A stretch of DNA of 64,000 nt from positions 5,118,754 through 5,182,753 of the forward strand of contig CM055892.1 in the NCBI GenBank assembly GCA_029582165.1, read 5' to 3'. The stretch's first letter is position 1. The number at the start of each line of letters is the position of its first letter. The stretch comes from Portulaca oleracea. Taxonomy: Eukaryota > Streptophyta > Magnoliopsida > Caryophyllales > Portulacaceae. Both the position numbers and the translations under genes were made by a program. Positions 1 through 12,700 of the stretch are shown piece after piece. The notes below the pieces were generated by a model. The model saw only the letters and a program-made list of their open reading frames with translations, was not told where the DNA came from and did not search any database.

Positions 1-1520
1 TAGGATTACTTTTATTGTTAGGTTTCTTGGCAGATTTTGGCATTGGTAATGTCCCTGCCCTAATCATATCTTCTATTTTGTTCCTGAGAGTCCAGCATTT
101 CTCAATGCCATGCCCTCGCCAACGGTGATAGCGGCAAAATTGGTTGGCATCCCAGTTTCTGCCTTTGATTTCTGGCTCTTTTTTCGGTAAGGGCAAAACC
201 AAGATACCCTTCTTGACCAGATGGTTGAGAGCCTGAGAGTAAAGGACATCCAATGGAGTATAGGTCTCGTACATCGGCACATAAGGCCCCTTGCGCTGGA
301 TAGAGTTAGTCTCCATAATCTTAGAAGGGTGGCTAGCCGCACTAGTGGCCCTCCTGTTGGAGCTGGACCCTTTCCATCCAGGCGAAGTGGTCTTATCATG
401 GTGCATCGCCTCCAGTTGGACACAGATGTCCTTTAGGTAGTCAAAGTCTTTAACGACATGGGACCCCAAATGTTTGGATATACTGCTCTTGAGTCCTTGC
501 TTAAAGGTAGATAATTGCAAGTGGAGAGGAATTGTCTCATTGATGTGGGACAATTTTGTATTCCATCTTTCAAAGTAATCCATAAAGGACTCATCTTCTC
601 ATTGCTTCAGGGCGGTTAGGTCATCCACCGTAGCTTGCCTCTTCTGGATGCGGGTGTAATGGTAAAAAGCCTTGAACAATTCACTCTAGTTGGCTTTGAT
701 TTGAGGGGATAATGCATGATACCATACCTTCGCATCGCCATCTAGAGTGGATGGGAAGACGGTAGAATATAAGTCAACATCAATCCGGTTTAAAGGTTCC
801 AGCCTCATGAACTCCTCAACATGATGAATAGGGTTCTCAGAAGGTTTGAACCTAATATTTGGCACTTCAAGTTTGTCAGCTATCTTCAGAGTTGGCTGAA
901 CAGGCAATGGAACCTCCAAGTATTTGTCAGCAAAGGCCGGCACAGAACTCATTGGTTTGGTGAGGCTTTCTAGCTTCTGCTCAAGGGCTTTAACAGCGGG
1001 GTCCCTTGTAGGTTTTGACACTTCAGGCGTGTTAACCTTAGCCTTAGATATCCCTATTCCTCCAGTGTCTGAGAATGTCTTGATGATTTCAGGTTCAGAC
1101 TCATATCCTAGCACTTCTTCGTCATCCTCTTCAACATTCAGCCCTAACTTGGCGTTGATCTTAGTGATGGCCTGCAGCATACATCCATCACTTGTTGTTG
1201 TTCACTCAGCCTTTTGCTCATCTTCTGCTCCTGTTCTAGGGTATTAGCAAACACAAGTCCTTGCATTTTGGTGTAGAGCTCGTCCAAATGCTTCGTGATG
1301 TTGGCTTCGGTGCTTTGGATCGGGACTTCTTGGAATTGCTCTCCAGACATGATGTAGTCGCTAGTTGCAGATGGATTGTAATGTGGGTTCGGAATCAAAC
1401 GACCAGTTCGTGGATCTCGAATGCGAGCTCGGAATCGATCACCAATGATGCCTGCATGGAAATTCAAAGTTAGAACACTCGATGACATACTCTGACACGT
1501 ACTACCCGATGCATGCATGC
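1..1520 (-). pseudogene. gag: Gag of Tat/Retand-like element B (partial, broken)
   Basis: Retrotransposon capsid/nucleocapsid polyprotein read leftward and cut by the window edge. Residues such as TLNFHAGIIGDR near the start, a central capsid region (FMRLEPLNRIDVDLYSTVF, then YFERWNTKLSHINETIPL) and a C-terminal zinc-knuckle-like stretch (FCRYHRWRGHGIEKC) match the gag at 59661-61470 along its length. A one-base loss near 1150-1180 shifts the frame, and two in-frame stops (about 690 and 600, both explicable as G-to-A changes) break the rest. The sequence before TLNFHAG ends in TTTCCATGCAG, a plausible splice acceptor also present in the other copy, so the true start codon is uncertain. Family assignment rests on the pol of sister elements A and E. 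Confidence 0.85.
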
Positions 1521-2833
1521 CCTAAAAGACCTATATGATCCTAACTGACTCGACACATATATGCTGACGCAAAGGACTCACCCACTTTTCGTGAGTACAT
1601 GACCTAACTCTATATGGACCTATAGACAAAACATTATAAAGGGCTGAATAAAGTCAAATATAGCGAGCGGGACATAAATTGATAGGTTCAAGTCAGTGTT
1701 TCTCAATTCTGATGGGCCCAAACCATAGGCCGACCGTTTTAAGGAGAATCCGTAACTTGAACTAGCAACTTAGACAGCTCAAGCCACAATGACTATTATG
1801 CGGACTATAATAATGCTTAACAAGACTGACGACCCACTTTTTTTTTATCCTCTTTTTTTATTTTTTTACCTTATTTTGCATTTTTTTTCTTTTTTTTTCT
1901 TTAGTCGAGGAAAATGGATATTGCAAAGGATTGAATAAAGTCAACAATAAGCGAGTCATAATTAATTTATAGGTTTAATCAACAAATCCAATATGGTTGG
2001 GCCTAACAACGGGCCGGCAATAAATTCGGTGAACTCATTAATTAAATCGACAAATTAATTTTCTCGAGCTTAGTGACTATTATGCAATCTAAAATGCTAT
2101 CAATTAACTTTGTTGGACTTTTTTAATTAATTTTTTTGGACCTTTCGTTAAGAGAATTTTGTAAAGGACCATATAATATCATCAAAGGTGAGTCGATTTT
2201 TATTTGTTAATTAAAATAATTACCCTTCAAGCATAAATGGACCCTCCCACTTGGGCTAACCATGATGCCCTTTGGGTTAATTATTCTAATTAATAAATAA
2301 TCATTTTCTCAACCCAATGAATTTTATATGGACTAGAACAAAACCTCTAAACTAGGGTCGACTCTAAAACAAAAGAAAAAGGAGGGGAAAGGGTACACAT
2401 AGCACATAGCATACACATGAGGGGATACCCTAAACCAAGGCTCTATGTTCATGGATTTTTCTATAGTTGGATTACATGGCCTACCGCACGTTTTCATCTC
2501 CGTGCTCCATACCCTAGGGTAAGGAGTGTGAGGTATTTCTCAAAGAACTTCCACGAAGCCTTATGAGTGTAACGCGGGGAGAGAAGGGACCAAATGCTTG
2601 GCGATGTAGCTAAGGTGCATCCCACAAGTAGTGGCCCGCCCGCTCTCGAGGGAATCACCTAGGTATAACTTATCCGTCGCCTTTGTGCTAATGTGTCAAA
2701 AGACGCGATTAGTGGCCCGGTATGCAAAGGATGCCTAAAAAGAATTATAAAATCACGAAAATAATCAACTTCTCCCTTTTACAATTTCAAATTAATTTGA
2801 TTATTTCAATTTTTACCCTCTTTTTAAGTTTAA
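1521..2833 (-). other. 5' leader of element B, non-coding
   Basis: About 1.3 kb between the primer-binding site and gag. No believable gene on either strand. Its gag-proximal part (about 1521-2330) aligns in order with 58288-59660 of element D, with shared landmarks such as the run after the LTR-side Thr/Lys-poor segment and the paired 'cttagtgactattat' and 'aactttgttgga' blocks. T-rich tracts lie at about 1838-1920. The LTR-proximal part (2340-2830) has no counterpart in D, where it is replaced by a PMD fragment. Confidence 0.7.
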
Positions 2834-2852
2834 GTCCCCAGTGGAGTCGCCA
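2834..2852 (-). promoter_or_regulatory. Primer-binding site of element B
   Basis: On the minus strand, three bases after the LTR end, lies TGGCGACTCCACTGGGGAC. It would pair with a tRNA ending in GTCGCCA. Ogre/Tat elements are known to use tRNA-Arg primers and this is compatible, though I did not check it against a tRNA set. It fixes the orientation of the element and the inner edge of the 5' LTR. Confidence 0.75.
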
Positions 2853-2855
2853 ATC

Positions 2856-4375
2856 TGTAGGACCCCGGGAAAAGGGGGCATCCCCTTTTCTCCGTGATGC
2901 GCTACTTAAACGATCGGGAGCCGACTAAGGTTGCTTAATCCTTAAATAAGGATATTTTTTATTTTATTAAATTAGTTTTCGGGGTGGTGAAATTTTATTT
3001 ATTTTACAAATCCGTTTTTATTATTTAAATATTTGAAATTATGCCAAAAACATATTAAATATAACTTAAAACCGACCCAAACAACAAACTCAAGCCCAAA
3101 AGAAAGCAACCGAACCGCCAAGAACTGTCAAAACCCGCGCGAGTTTTGACTGGACTTGGGCTAGGCCATCCACTTTCGTGGGCCAGAGAAAATGAGTTAG
3201 AAACAGTAAAACCCGTGCGGGTTTTATAGTTTCATGGCTCATTTTGTCTCGACTTTAGCCTTGAATGTGATGAATGGGAAATGTTAAGTCATTTTTAAGT
3301 AATTTTAGTGTAAATTCCAAGATTAAATAATTAAACACATTATAAAAAGAATAAAAAGAGTCGCCAGCCGATTTAAGGAAATCGACAAACCATAAAATTA
3401 AAAATAACTCCGGTCTACGAAACCTGACTCTAAGTCTGGGGGTAAGGTTACGAATTCGAGAATTATAAGAATTCTTGAATTCGGCTGTTAGAAAACAGAC
3501 TCTACTAAAATCGACATTAAAATGAAAATAGAGCGGGGAGAAGTTTAATTAATTTCGCAACTTTATATTCTTAACATGCATTATAAAACAAGGTTTTTAT
3601 TTACAAAATATGCATAAGTAATGGAAACGAAATATGAATTACATAATTAAAATAACAATAACGAAAGACACATAGGGCGAACCTCGTTGGTTTAGGAATC
3701 CGAATGCGCCGATCAAAATCTTGACTTCCTTTGACTTGGTGGATGAGAGGATGAGTATGAGGATGATAGAAGGGTGATATGTGCATAATGATGTGATGAG
3801 AATTTGGTAGAGTAAGAGGATGATAATAAGAGAATGGATAATAGAGAGAGTTTAAGAGAGTGTAGGTAGGATTATGATAATAGTTGGTGAAAATGAATGG
3901 AATGGAGGGGGGTATTTATAGGTGATGAGGGTAGTGTTTAGGATGGTAATGGAGGGAGACACATCCCAACAATCATGCCCCTATCCCCATGCAATCACCA
4001 AGTCAAGCTTTAGGGTCAACACACTTGGGCTAATATCATGGGATAATGATCAAGGTTTTTTGGCGCCGGATTTTTGAAGATAAAACCCGCGCGGGTTTTA
4101 TAATCCTTATACACGGATTGCTGACGTAGGCATGCAAAACGACGCACTTATGCCTTAGAAAACCGGCGGGGGTTTTGAAGTGCCTGGGCCGGGGCGCGCC
4201 TTGGGCCTGTCCTGGTTCTGGGTCGTCCTCTTCAACTAAAGCCCGTGCGGGTTTTAATGTTTGTAATGGGCCGGCTTGATTTGAATTGTTTGCATTGTTT
4301 GCTGCATTGGCCCAATGATGTATCCGGCCCTTTTGACAATTCGGAATTATATCGTTGCAAATCCCAATATCTACA
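2856..4375 (-). mobile_element. 5' LTR of element B
   Basis: A 1520-bp LTR reading leftward from TGTAGATATTGGG (at 4375) to GGTCCTACA (at 2856). It is homologous along its length to the LTRs at 14229-16150 and 56260-57797. A TATAAATA box lies on the minus strand at 3913-3920. It carries five hairpins of the AAAACCCGCGCGGGTTTT word (3130, 3208, 4082, 4159, 4238). It abuts the RT coding sequence of element A at 4376, showing that B inserted into A. The expected target duplicate (agtgc) would lie left of the window. Confidence 0.9.
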
Positions 4376-5059
4376 AGTGCGCATGTGTGTTGACTTCCGA
4401 GACCTCAATAAAGCTAGTCCCAAGGATAGTTTCCTGTTACCTCACATCGATGTATTAGTGGATAACACTTGCAGGCATGAGCTCTTGTCCTTTATGGATG
4501 GATATGCTGGTTACAATCAAATCAAAATGGCAGAAGAAGACATGGAGAAAACTTCATTCACTACACCGTGGGGAACATACTGTTATGTGGTTATGCCTTT
4601 CGGTTTCAAAAATGCCGGAGCGACAAATCAAAGAACTGCCAACACCCTACTTCATGACATGATGCACATAGAGGTAGAGGTTTATGCGGATTGTTAAGTC
4701 CAAAACAAGGGAGGAGCACATTCCTAACTTCCGCAAGTTCTTTCAGCGACTTCGCAAATACAAGATGCAGCTTAATCCAACAAAGGGCACCTTCGGTGTT
4801 ACCTCTGGGAAGCTGTTAGGTTATGTGGTTAGCCAACGAGGCATTGAAGTTGACCCTTCAAAGATAAAGGCTATCCAAGAGTTGCAGCCGCCCAGGAAGA
4901 AAAAGAGATAAGAGGCTTCCTAGGACGAGTTCAATACATCAGCAAGTTCATCTCAAAGCTCACCATGACTTGTGAACCTTTATTCAAGAAACTAAAAAAA
5001 AGGAAGTAAAATAGAATGGTACGATCAATGTCAAGAGGCCTCTACTCCTTTACCTTACC
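4376..5059 (+). pseudogene. pol: Reverse transcriptase of element A (5' cut, frameshifted)
   Basis: RNA-dependent DNA polymerase domain. The reading starts mid-domain at KVRMCVDFRDLNKAS because element B is inserted there. FMDGYAGYNQIKM and VMPFGFKNAGAT are clear RT motifs. The catalytic YVDD box is destroyed: the copy reads VYAD and then shifts frame at about 4690, where the intact sister has VDDMIVK. The thumb region (HIPNFRKFFQRLRKYKMQLNP to about 4911) follows in a second frame. 4912-5059 is frame-broken, and the segment joining RT to RNase H is largely deleted. Confidence 0.9.
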
Positions 5060-5860
5060 GTGACTAGCTCTACAATGGGGGCTATGCTAGCTAAAAAGGT
5101 CAAAGGTCAAGAGAGTGTCATCTACTACTTGAGCAAGAAGTTCCTGGACTATGAAAGTCGATACGCAGACATAGAGAAAATGGCTCTCGCATTAGTATGG
5201 GCCACTAAGAAGTTAAGGCATTACATGCTTTCACATACAGTATATGTCATAGCTGAGAATAATCCCATCAAGTTCATCATGGAGCAACTTACCATGAACA
5301 ACTGCATCGCTCGATGGGTGGTCATGCTTTCAGAGTTCAATCTTCAGTACTTGCCTCAAAAATCCATCAATGGGCGGGTTGTTTCAGATTTCGTAGCTGC
5401 TTCACCATCACAGGAACCTCTAAGCACTCACTTGGAATTCCCAAATGAGGATGTATTTTCCATTGATGAAATAACATGGGAAATGTATTTCGACGGAGCT
5501 TCTAATCAAATGGGTTGTGGAGTAGAAGTCCTGTTAATATCACCAGAAGGGTCACATGTCCCTGTATATATAAAGTTGGATTTTGATGCTACTAATAACG
5601 CCGCAGAATATGTAGCATGCATCAAGGGTTTACAAGCTGCGTTGACCTTGGGTATACGCCATATAAAGGTCTTTGGAGATTCTAGCCTCATCATTAATCA
5701 GATTAAAAATACATGGAAAGTCCGGAATGAATGTCTTATGGCATACCAACAGAAGCTCTTGGGACTTGCTGACCAATTTGAGCAAATTAGCTTCCAATAC
5801 CTTTCAAGGGATCACAATGAGTTAGCTGATGCTCTAGCCAAGTTGTCTTCAATGATATGA
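5060..5860 (+). pseudogene. pol: Tandem RNase H domains of element A (RT-linked plus archaeal-type)
   Basis: An open stretch of 266 codons. The first half is the RT-linked Ty3 RNase H (SRYADIEKMALALVWATKKL, then ARWVVMLSEFNLQY). The second half is an additional archaeal-type RNase H, diagnostic of the Tat lineage. Its four acidic positions are visible: Asp in YFDGASN, Glu in NNAAEYVAC, Asp in VFGDSSLI and Asp in HNELADALA. This is the best preserved piece of A. The first codons are missing because of the upstream deletion, so 5060 is the start of the open stretch and not a true initiation codon. Confidence 0.88.
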
Positions 5861-7198
5861 ATCCTATCAGGCACGTTCCAACTACCAGTAGTAGTAGAGC
5901 GGCAGTCTGAACCGGCATACGTCTGCAATATAGAGACACACGAAAAAGAATGGTTCCATGACATATACAATTTTCTTCAGAAAGGAAAATACCCAACTGA
6001 GTTAGATGCTCGAGGACAACGAGCAGTCAGATCTTTAGCAGCACAATACTGCTTGATCCAAGATCGCCTCTACAGGAAATCACCTACAGGCATTAATTTA
6101 ATTTATTACGTATTGATGCTAAGAGTGCAAAGAAGGTTATGGCTACTGTACATGGAGGAGAATATGGGCCTCACATGAATGGGCGCATGCTGGTGAAGAA
6201 GATTCAAAGGACTGGTTATTAGTGGTCCTCTATGGAGGCAGACTGCTTAGAGTTCGTTCGAAGGTGTCACAAATGCCAAGAATATGCAAACCTACAGCAT
6301 CAACCCCCATCATATCTAACTACTTTGACATCTCCATGGTCGTTCTTGGTATGGGGTATCGACATCATTGGCAATATACACCCAATCGAAACAGGAGGGC
6401 AAGAATACATCTTGGTTGCCAATGACTACTTTACTAAGTGGGTAGAAGCAGCCTCTTACTCCAAACTCACATCCAAGCAAGTGGCCAAATTCATTCTCCA
6501 AAACATCATATGTTGATATGGAGTGCCTCATGAGATCATTAGTGACAATAGAAGCCATTTTTGGAAGGAAGTAGAAACTTTGCTCACCACTTACAAAATT
6601 CGGCATCACCGGTCTTCGCCATACCGACCTCAAACTAATTGAGCTGTAGAAGCGGCCAATAAAACAGTGGCTGGAATCATCAAGAAAATGGTTGTCACTT
6701 ACAAAGATTGGCCTGACAAGTTGGCATTTTCCTTGTGGGGATACCGAACCTCTATACAAACTGCTACAGGTGCAACACCATATTCTTTGGTATATGGGGT
6801 GGAAGCAGTCCTATCAATTGAAGTAGCAATCCCTTTGTTACGTATAGTGGCCGAAAGTCAATTGCCAGAAGCAGAATGGGCTAGGACAAGGTTCGAGGAG
6901 TTAATGTTGATGGACAAAAGGCGATTGAAGGCATTGCATAATGTACAAGTGTACCAAAGTTGGATCACTCGTGCTTTTAATAAGAAGGTGAAAAGTCATT
7001 CACTTCAAGTAGGTGATTTGGTGCTTAAGGAGATGAGGGACCTATACAAGACCCAAGGGGAAAATTTGCACCTAATTGGAAGGGTCCTTATATGATTAAG
7101 GACATTTTTCTTGGAGGAGCAGCCCGGCTTACTACTATGGATGGAGAAGATATAATTCAACCCACGAATTTGGATCAGCTCAAGCGATATTATGCTTA
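5861..7198 (+). pseudogene. pol: Integrase of element A
   Basis: Integrase with a zinc-binding region (CLEFVRRCHKCQEYA) and a DDE core: Asp in VWGIDIIGN, Asp in EIISDNRSHF, Glu in AVEAANK. There are stops after ILQNIIC (TGA for CGA/AGA-type codon), at TN-stop-AVEA (TGA in place of glycine GGA), several frameshifts at 5990-6230, and a frameshift at about 7090 that ruins the C-terminal end. The expected last residues, of the DQLKRYY type, are near 7180-7198. A pseudogene. Confidence 0.88.
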
Positions 7199-7432
7199 AT
7201 ATATCGCAGCAACTGGAAAACCAATTTTCAGACACTTGGTGTATATTCAATAAATGTTCCTGTATATAAGAAAAATAAAGTTTGCAAGAATACAATAATT
7301 GTGAACAATATTTCTTCTTTATTAATTGATAATGCAAGTACACTGCTTGTAAATAAGAAAATTCAAAAGGCATAATTAAATAAAAGATTATTCCTGCAAA
7401 GCATTTTCAGTTCCTTCATTCCCGTCCATCTT
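7199..7432. other. Spacer between pol and antisense gene 1 of A
   Basis: Two convergent genes end here. I see only AT-rich sequence and no hairpin word or gene. Confidence 0.6.
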
Positions 7433-8902
7433 CTAGTCTTGCCTCGCTTTCTCTACTTTGACAGTGGTCTCATGATCAATCTCCATGTCTCTAGACCCAT
7501 TAGGGTCTTTCTTTTTGTCTTTGGGCTTATAGACCAGCTTGCTTAGTTTCCGTGTCTCCATTCTCGGACCAAGTCTGTCTTTCAACGAATCTTTTACAAC
7601 AAGGTGATCCTTTACTGATGTACGGGGGCCCAATCTTTCCTTCGCAGATGCTTGTCTTCTTCTCCCCTCTCCGGCACGATGAGATTCAATAGCTGCAATT
7701 AGCCATCCATGGTAGCCAGCGTCAGCAATTTGGGATACGTGTGCCTTTGGAAGAGCTTTAAGAGTTGGCCTTCTTTCCCAATATTTTAGCCATGACTCTA
7801 TCACTGAGTTTCGAAGCTTCATTTGTTCATGAGCTTCACACAACAGCTCGGGGATATTTTGTTTGCGACCTATCTGTCGCCTCACCCGCGCCGGAAAATA
7901 AAAGGTCATCTGCGTCAAACCGGCAAGGCACACATAGGCGTTACGTGAATCATGAGTCACATACTCGGAAATGTGCCATTGTTCGATCCACCATGTGATG
8001 TCACGAGGTTCCTTTAGAAATGCGATCCATTCCGTTACCGAGTGGAGATCATTGTACTTCCTCTTCCTCTAACAATAATTCGCCAATGCCGAAGAAGTTC
8101 GGGGTTCTTCGATGAGGCCCAAGGGTTCCATTAACCAGATCTGTCCATAAAGTTAGCCAGGGTAAGATTGCATGCCAATTATCCCAAACTAACGAAAAAA
8201 AAAAATGTGTAAAACCCGCGCGGGTTTTACAGGCAGTAGAGGCAGAAACAAAAGAGAAGAAAGAAGGAAGAGTGAAATACCTGAAGTAGCAGGGGGCTTC
8301 CTCGAAATTCATGCTCTGTATTCGGATCGTCCAAGCCCATCATGGTTTTCGCTAGCATTAGAGGTACAGAATTGTAGCCCCGGGACATGTCTTGAACAAT
8401 TTGAATCAAGTTTGCCAGTCCGGTTCTCTTGCCACCGTGGTAGAAGCAAAACTCACCGAGGAGACATAATACGAGCACTCGCACTCGTATCACTGGGCCA
8501 TATTCCAAGGTATCGGGAGATTGGAAATATTCAACTATGGTTTGAAAGTGTACCTTTTCGCCAAATATTGCACTTCCGATGACCCGAGAGGGAAGACATA
8601 AGAGCTCTTTAGATTGCTTGGGGATGTTAATTGGTGTCAGAGGTGACGTTGGTCGGGCAAAATGATTCGTCCCTAGGATTGAGGACCACTCCTCCGGAAG
8701 CGGACATAACTCTTTCCTAGTGAACCGAAAAACGTGCATTTTCGGATCCCAAAAAGACTCCGCCGCTCGGAGAAAGTCATGATTGACTCTCACTTGTCGA
8801 AGGCTAGCTCAACAAGCTCGTCAATTTGTACCTTTCGAGCTCTTTCTTCTCTTCCTTGGACAAGGTGCTCATCCAAGTAGCAGGTTTCTTCTCAAAAGCC
8901 AT
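7433..8902 (-). pseudogene. Antisense extra gene 1 of element A (DUF7745-like)
   Basis: A gene antisense to the element. The start MAFEKKPATWMSTLSKEE at 8902 is chosen because element E has the same MAFEKK start at 26359. A frameshift follows after about 30 residues. Then FWDPKMHVFRFTRKELCPLP, a long helical middle (SKELLCLPSRVIGSAIFGEK, IRVRVLVLCLLGEFCFYHGG) and a C-terminal exon (AYVCLAGLTQMTFYFPARVR, VIESWLKYW, then a Lys-rich tail). The pattern resembles a family I recall as DUF7745, found in plant retroelement-linked proteins; function unknown. A likely intron runs from a CAG/GTATTT donor near 8282 to about 8145 and contains a perfect hairpin at 8208-8231. Confidence 0.7.
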
Positions 8903-9729
8903 GGGAATTGGGAGGTTTTTTTTGTGTTTTTCGAGAATATGAGATGAAGACTTTAAAGTGAAGATCATGAGTAATTATCATATGCACAAAATGAGGTAAT
9001 TATACACCTTCATCCATGATCAAAATGGAGAAAAGAAGTCAGCAAGTGATCATGTAGCCATTGCATTCAAATCCCATGATTTATGCCATCCACAACGGCT
9101 AGCAAAAAAAAAGAAAAAAAATCAAAACCCGCGCGGGTTTTGATGCTCCCAGACCCACGCGCGCGCTTGGCCAAGCCCAGGCCCAATGACTGCTGAAGGG
9201 AAAACCCGCGCGGGGTTTGTGGCGAAATGGGCCCGCCTTCAGCGATCAGCCCACCTGTTTTACGATTTTAGTTGGGCCTTGTGAATTAAATCGGCCCACT
9301 CATGTATCTTTAATGTTTTGGGTTTGGTCATTGACCCAGTGATGCTCGATTCTGAAATTTTTGCTCGAGTTTGCTCTGACACTTAAGTTTTATGTTTTCT
9401 TCTATTTTCTTTTCTTGTTGGGGAAGCGAGATTAATTTGGGACTAATCCCGTCATGTAGAAAATCATTCAAACATGCATTAATAAAAATGAAGTCGTGCA
9501 TTCACCGAGTCTTGCATATAAAATAAATATAAAATTCATAAAAAGTCTTGCATTAAAATAAAAAAAAGTACAAAATAGCCTTGCATACAAAAGTTTAAAA
9601 TGCATAGAGTCTTGCATAACATCAGTTTGGTCACCACAAGGAGCCCGAATCGCCGCTATCTTCAACCGGATTGTTACCACCATGTGAAGTCCCAGCGTTG
9701 GAGGTGCGAGCCGTGCCAAAATAGGTGTC
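8903..9729. repeat. Spacer between the two antisense genes, with two hairpins
   Basis: No gene seen. Hairpin words lie at 9124-9141 (extended by ATC/GAT arms to 9121-9144) and 9201-9218. About 9468-9620 has several loosely spaced copies of 'agtcttgcat' in an AT-rich background, also recognisable downstream of the matching gene in element E (about 26820-26880). Confidence 0.65.
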
Positions 9730-12700
9730 CTAGGAATAGTAGTCGAGACTAGGAGCCGTCTGCACAGGAGGCGATGGCTCAGACAAGGGAACTCCAGAAA
9801 GATGTACGCTCGATGGTGACGATATGGAATGCTCCTGCGAAGCGGCTAGCCATGAATGGTCAGGAACATGCCACTCAACAGAACGGGTAGGCCATACAGG
9901 ACCAGTTCCATAACCGGGGGCTGGCCAACCAGAAGAAGCAGATCCTCCCAGCCAAGAGTGTTGAGGTGCAGACCACTCTTGCATACCCGTAGGCCATGAG
10001 GGACCCATCCCAGGAGTCGGAACAGGCCATCTAGTAGAATGAGAGCCAGAGCCAAAAAAGGAAGCATCGTAGAATGTAGGACGTGAAGTAGCGTCATCCG
10101 CTAGGGCCTGACTGCCAGGATTCCCTACGGATGCACCTGAGTCATGGTCCCTCACCACTATCTCTCGACCATTTCGAGCAGAACGCATTGAGGCTGGAGT
10201 ACGATGAGAATGAGAGGGCTGGTAGGTGGCGCTTGACTCTGAAGCATCTTCCACCCAATAGGAATGGGGCTGAGTATCACCACCATACCCAACACTGTGA
10301 TACGACCCCCTGACCAAGTGGCTCCTCCAAGGACATCTGAGCCATGTCCTCTTCCATATTCGGAGGACGACGATCTCTGCTACCGGATCTGCTACGATGA
10401 GACCCAGTTGAGTGGTGACCCTCAATCATAATGCCTTTGCCGCGACCCTCTGGCACAACTGCTAGGGGAGGACGAGAAGATCCACCAACTTCTTCCCGAG
10501 ATCGGCCTCGAGAAGAATATTCCCCTACCGAAGAACGGCGTGGGGGCTCGGTGTTGCTCCTGTAGTAGAACGTCGAAGTGGCTCCCTGGGAACAAACTCT
10601 GCATCGGCCTCCATCTCAGCCCTTCCAATGGTATTGCCGCGATATCTACCTGAGCCGGTGAATGCCCGGTCAATATGCTTCTTCATAGTGCTCCAGTTGG
10701 CGGAGGAAAGCCCATCTTGGCTGAAAGATAATGAGACTAATATTATACATGCATAAGTGACATGTGGGATAAAAGGAAGCAACATGAAACGAAGAATTAC
10801 CGGTTTCTGATCGAATGCTTGGAGTGTAGAACACTCATTGATGTTCTCTACATCCAAGAAGCCGCCAATCCGTCTCCTCGCTGGTGGGAGCTCCAACTCA
10901 GCGGCCTTAGCATAAGGCCCTAGCTGTAAACCTTATGGTCAGGGATCAACCAAAATATGACAGAGATAAGGGAAAAAGATACATACCACCCGGGGAGCCA
11001 AACGACTCAGATAACGCTGGATTTCCTCATTGAACTGCTCCTGCGGAACTTCATGTACAAAGTTATCAAAGTCATGACCACGAATCAGATCTCTCAGAAC
11101 ACCCGCATCGACACGCCATGGCTCGAACATGTGCTCCGGAGGATCCTGGGGAATAAGACTGGGATATCCCCCCAAGATTTGCCTCGAAGCTCTCACTCCC
11201 AAGTACCATACGAAGCCTAAGGGTCCCTCCATCAGAATGCGGAGGCGAGTATCATGTTCCTCTAGTTACAAAGGGGTATGCAATCCACCCAAGTTGAATT
11301 CAACCCAAGGACGCCAATTCACTTGATCCTACGAAAGAAAGTGAGTCATTTCAAGCATGGAGGAAAATAAAAGGAGGATGTCAGGCATAAAGAAATACCG
11401 GCGTAAGGTCATCCAGCACACGACGAATATGGTCGAGACTGCTTGGCTGGAATTTCTTCCCATGAATGGCCTCAGCAGTCCAGCGTTCAGCAATCGGGCC
11501 CGTCTTATCTTTCTTTGAGCGACTACCCAAAGGTAGAATGTACTCGTATGCCCACAACTGCATGAACATAAAGTCAAAGAAAGAGCAAAAGAGTAGCAAT
11601 ACTACAAAGAGAAGAGTCTCGGGTACATACCTCGAGCACCTTCCACAGAGAGGGGCCATACTGGTAGCGATATGAGTCTCATGGAGATAAACTGGATCAT
11701 CGTCCAGTGAAAGTCTGACACCGCGGCGAAGCCAGAGAATGATGTTCGCATAAGCCGCTTTGCCCCAGTTCAGATTCCGAACATTATTCAGGTCCATAAG
11801 ATTCCGAAACCATGTCAAGGTGATGTTGTCTCATGGTTAGCGAAAAGGGTGGCGGAAATAATGTACGCCAGGAAGATAAAGCGACGTTGATCCCCTGGCA
11901 CATTTTGGAAGTCGGCATCACGAATGGCCGCTTCGAAATGTGCGTAAGAGAGGTTCGAAAGGCCTTGCCCTTGGCCTAAGCGCGCTAACACCGGACCCAA
12001 CCTGTCCAGGACCATCGGGAGAATCTTGGCATCAAATACTACGTCGCGCCCATCCCAAGGAAGGCCGGTGATCATAACGAAATCTATGGGAGTGACGACA
12101 TTTCACACACAGGCAAATGAAAGGAGTTGGTAGTGTCCCAAAACCTTTCAGCCATAGCATGTCCAATGACGCGGAATGTTCGACCTCTCCAAGCCACCAA
12201 ACATTTCCAAAACGACATAAGACCCGCCGCGGTCAATGTGTTACTGACAAAGTCTCCAGGAATTGATTCAGCTACTTTAAGGGGATCTTTTAGGGCATCG
12301 AGAGTCTTCAAATTATCCTCCTAAAGGCAAACAAATTTTCAGGATGCTATTCAAAACGCGGGGCGGGCTAATTCAAAACTTTGGGCTTAAGGACAATTTT
12401 TGGGCCTAAGCTGGACCCAGCACAGGCACCGGGCTCACAACCACAGCCCGTAAAATAAACAAATAGCCCAAACAACCCGGCCCAGTGATGAAAAAACCCG
12501 CATGGGTTTTTATTCAGAAAAAAAAACAGGCCCGCAGCAAACTGACGGCCCATGAGACAACAAAACCCGCGCGGGTTTTCCTATGCAGCCCGCCTCCTTT
12601 GTCGATTGGGCCAAGCATGCATGGGCCCAGTAAAATAAAACCGGCGGGGGTTTTCTCCAAACTATGGGCCGGGATTGGTCATTTCAGATCCATTTTACAA

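Noticed and set aside
73..423. Arg/Trp-rich open frame on the minus strand
   Set aside because: A shadow of the gag nucleocapsid frame; the protein reading with CRYHRWRGHGIEKC is the homologous one.
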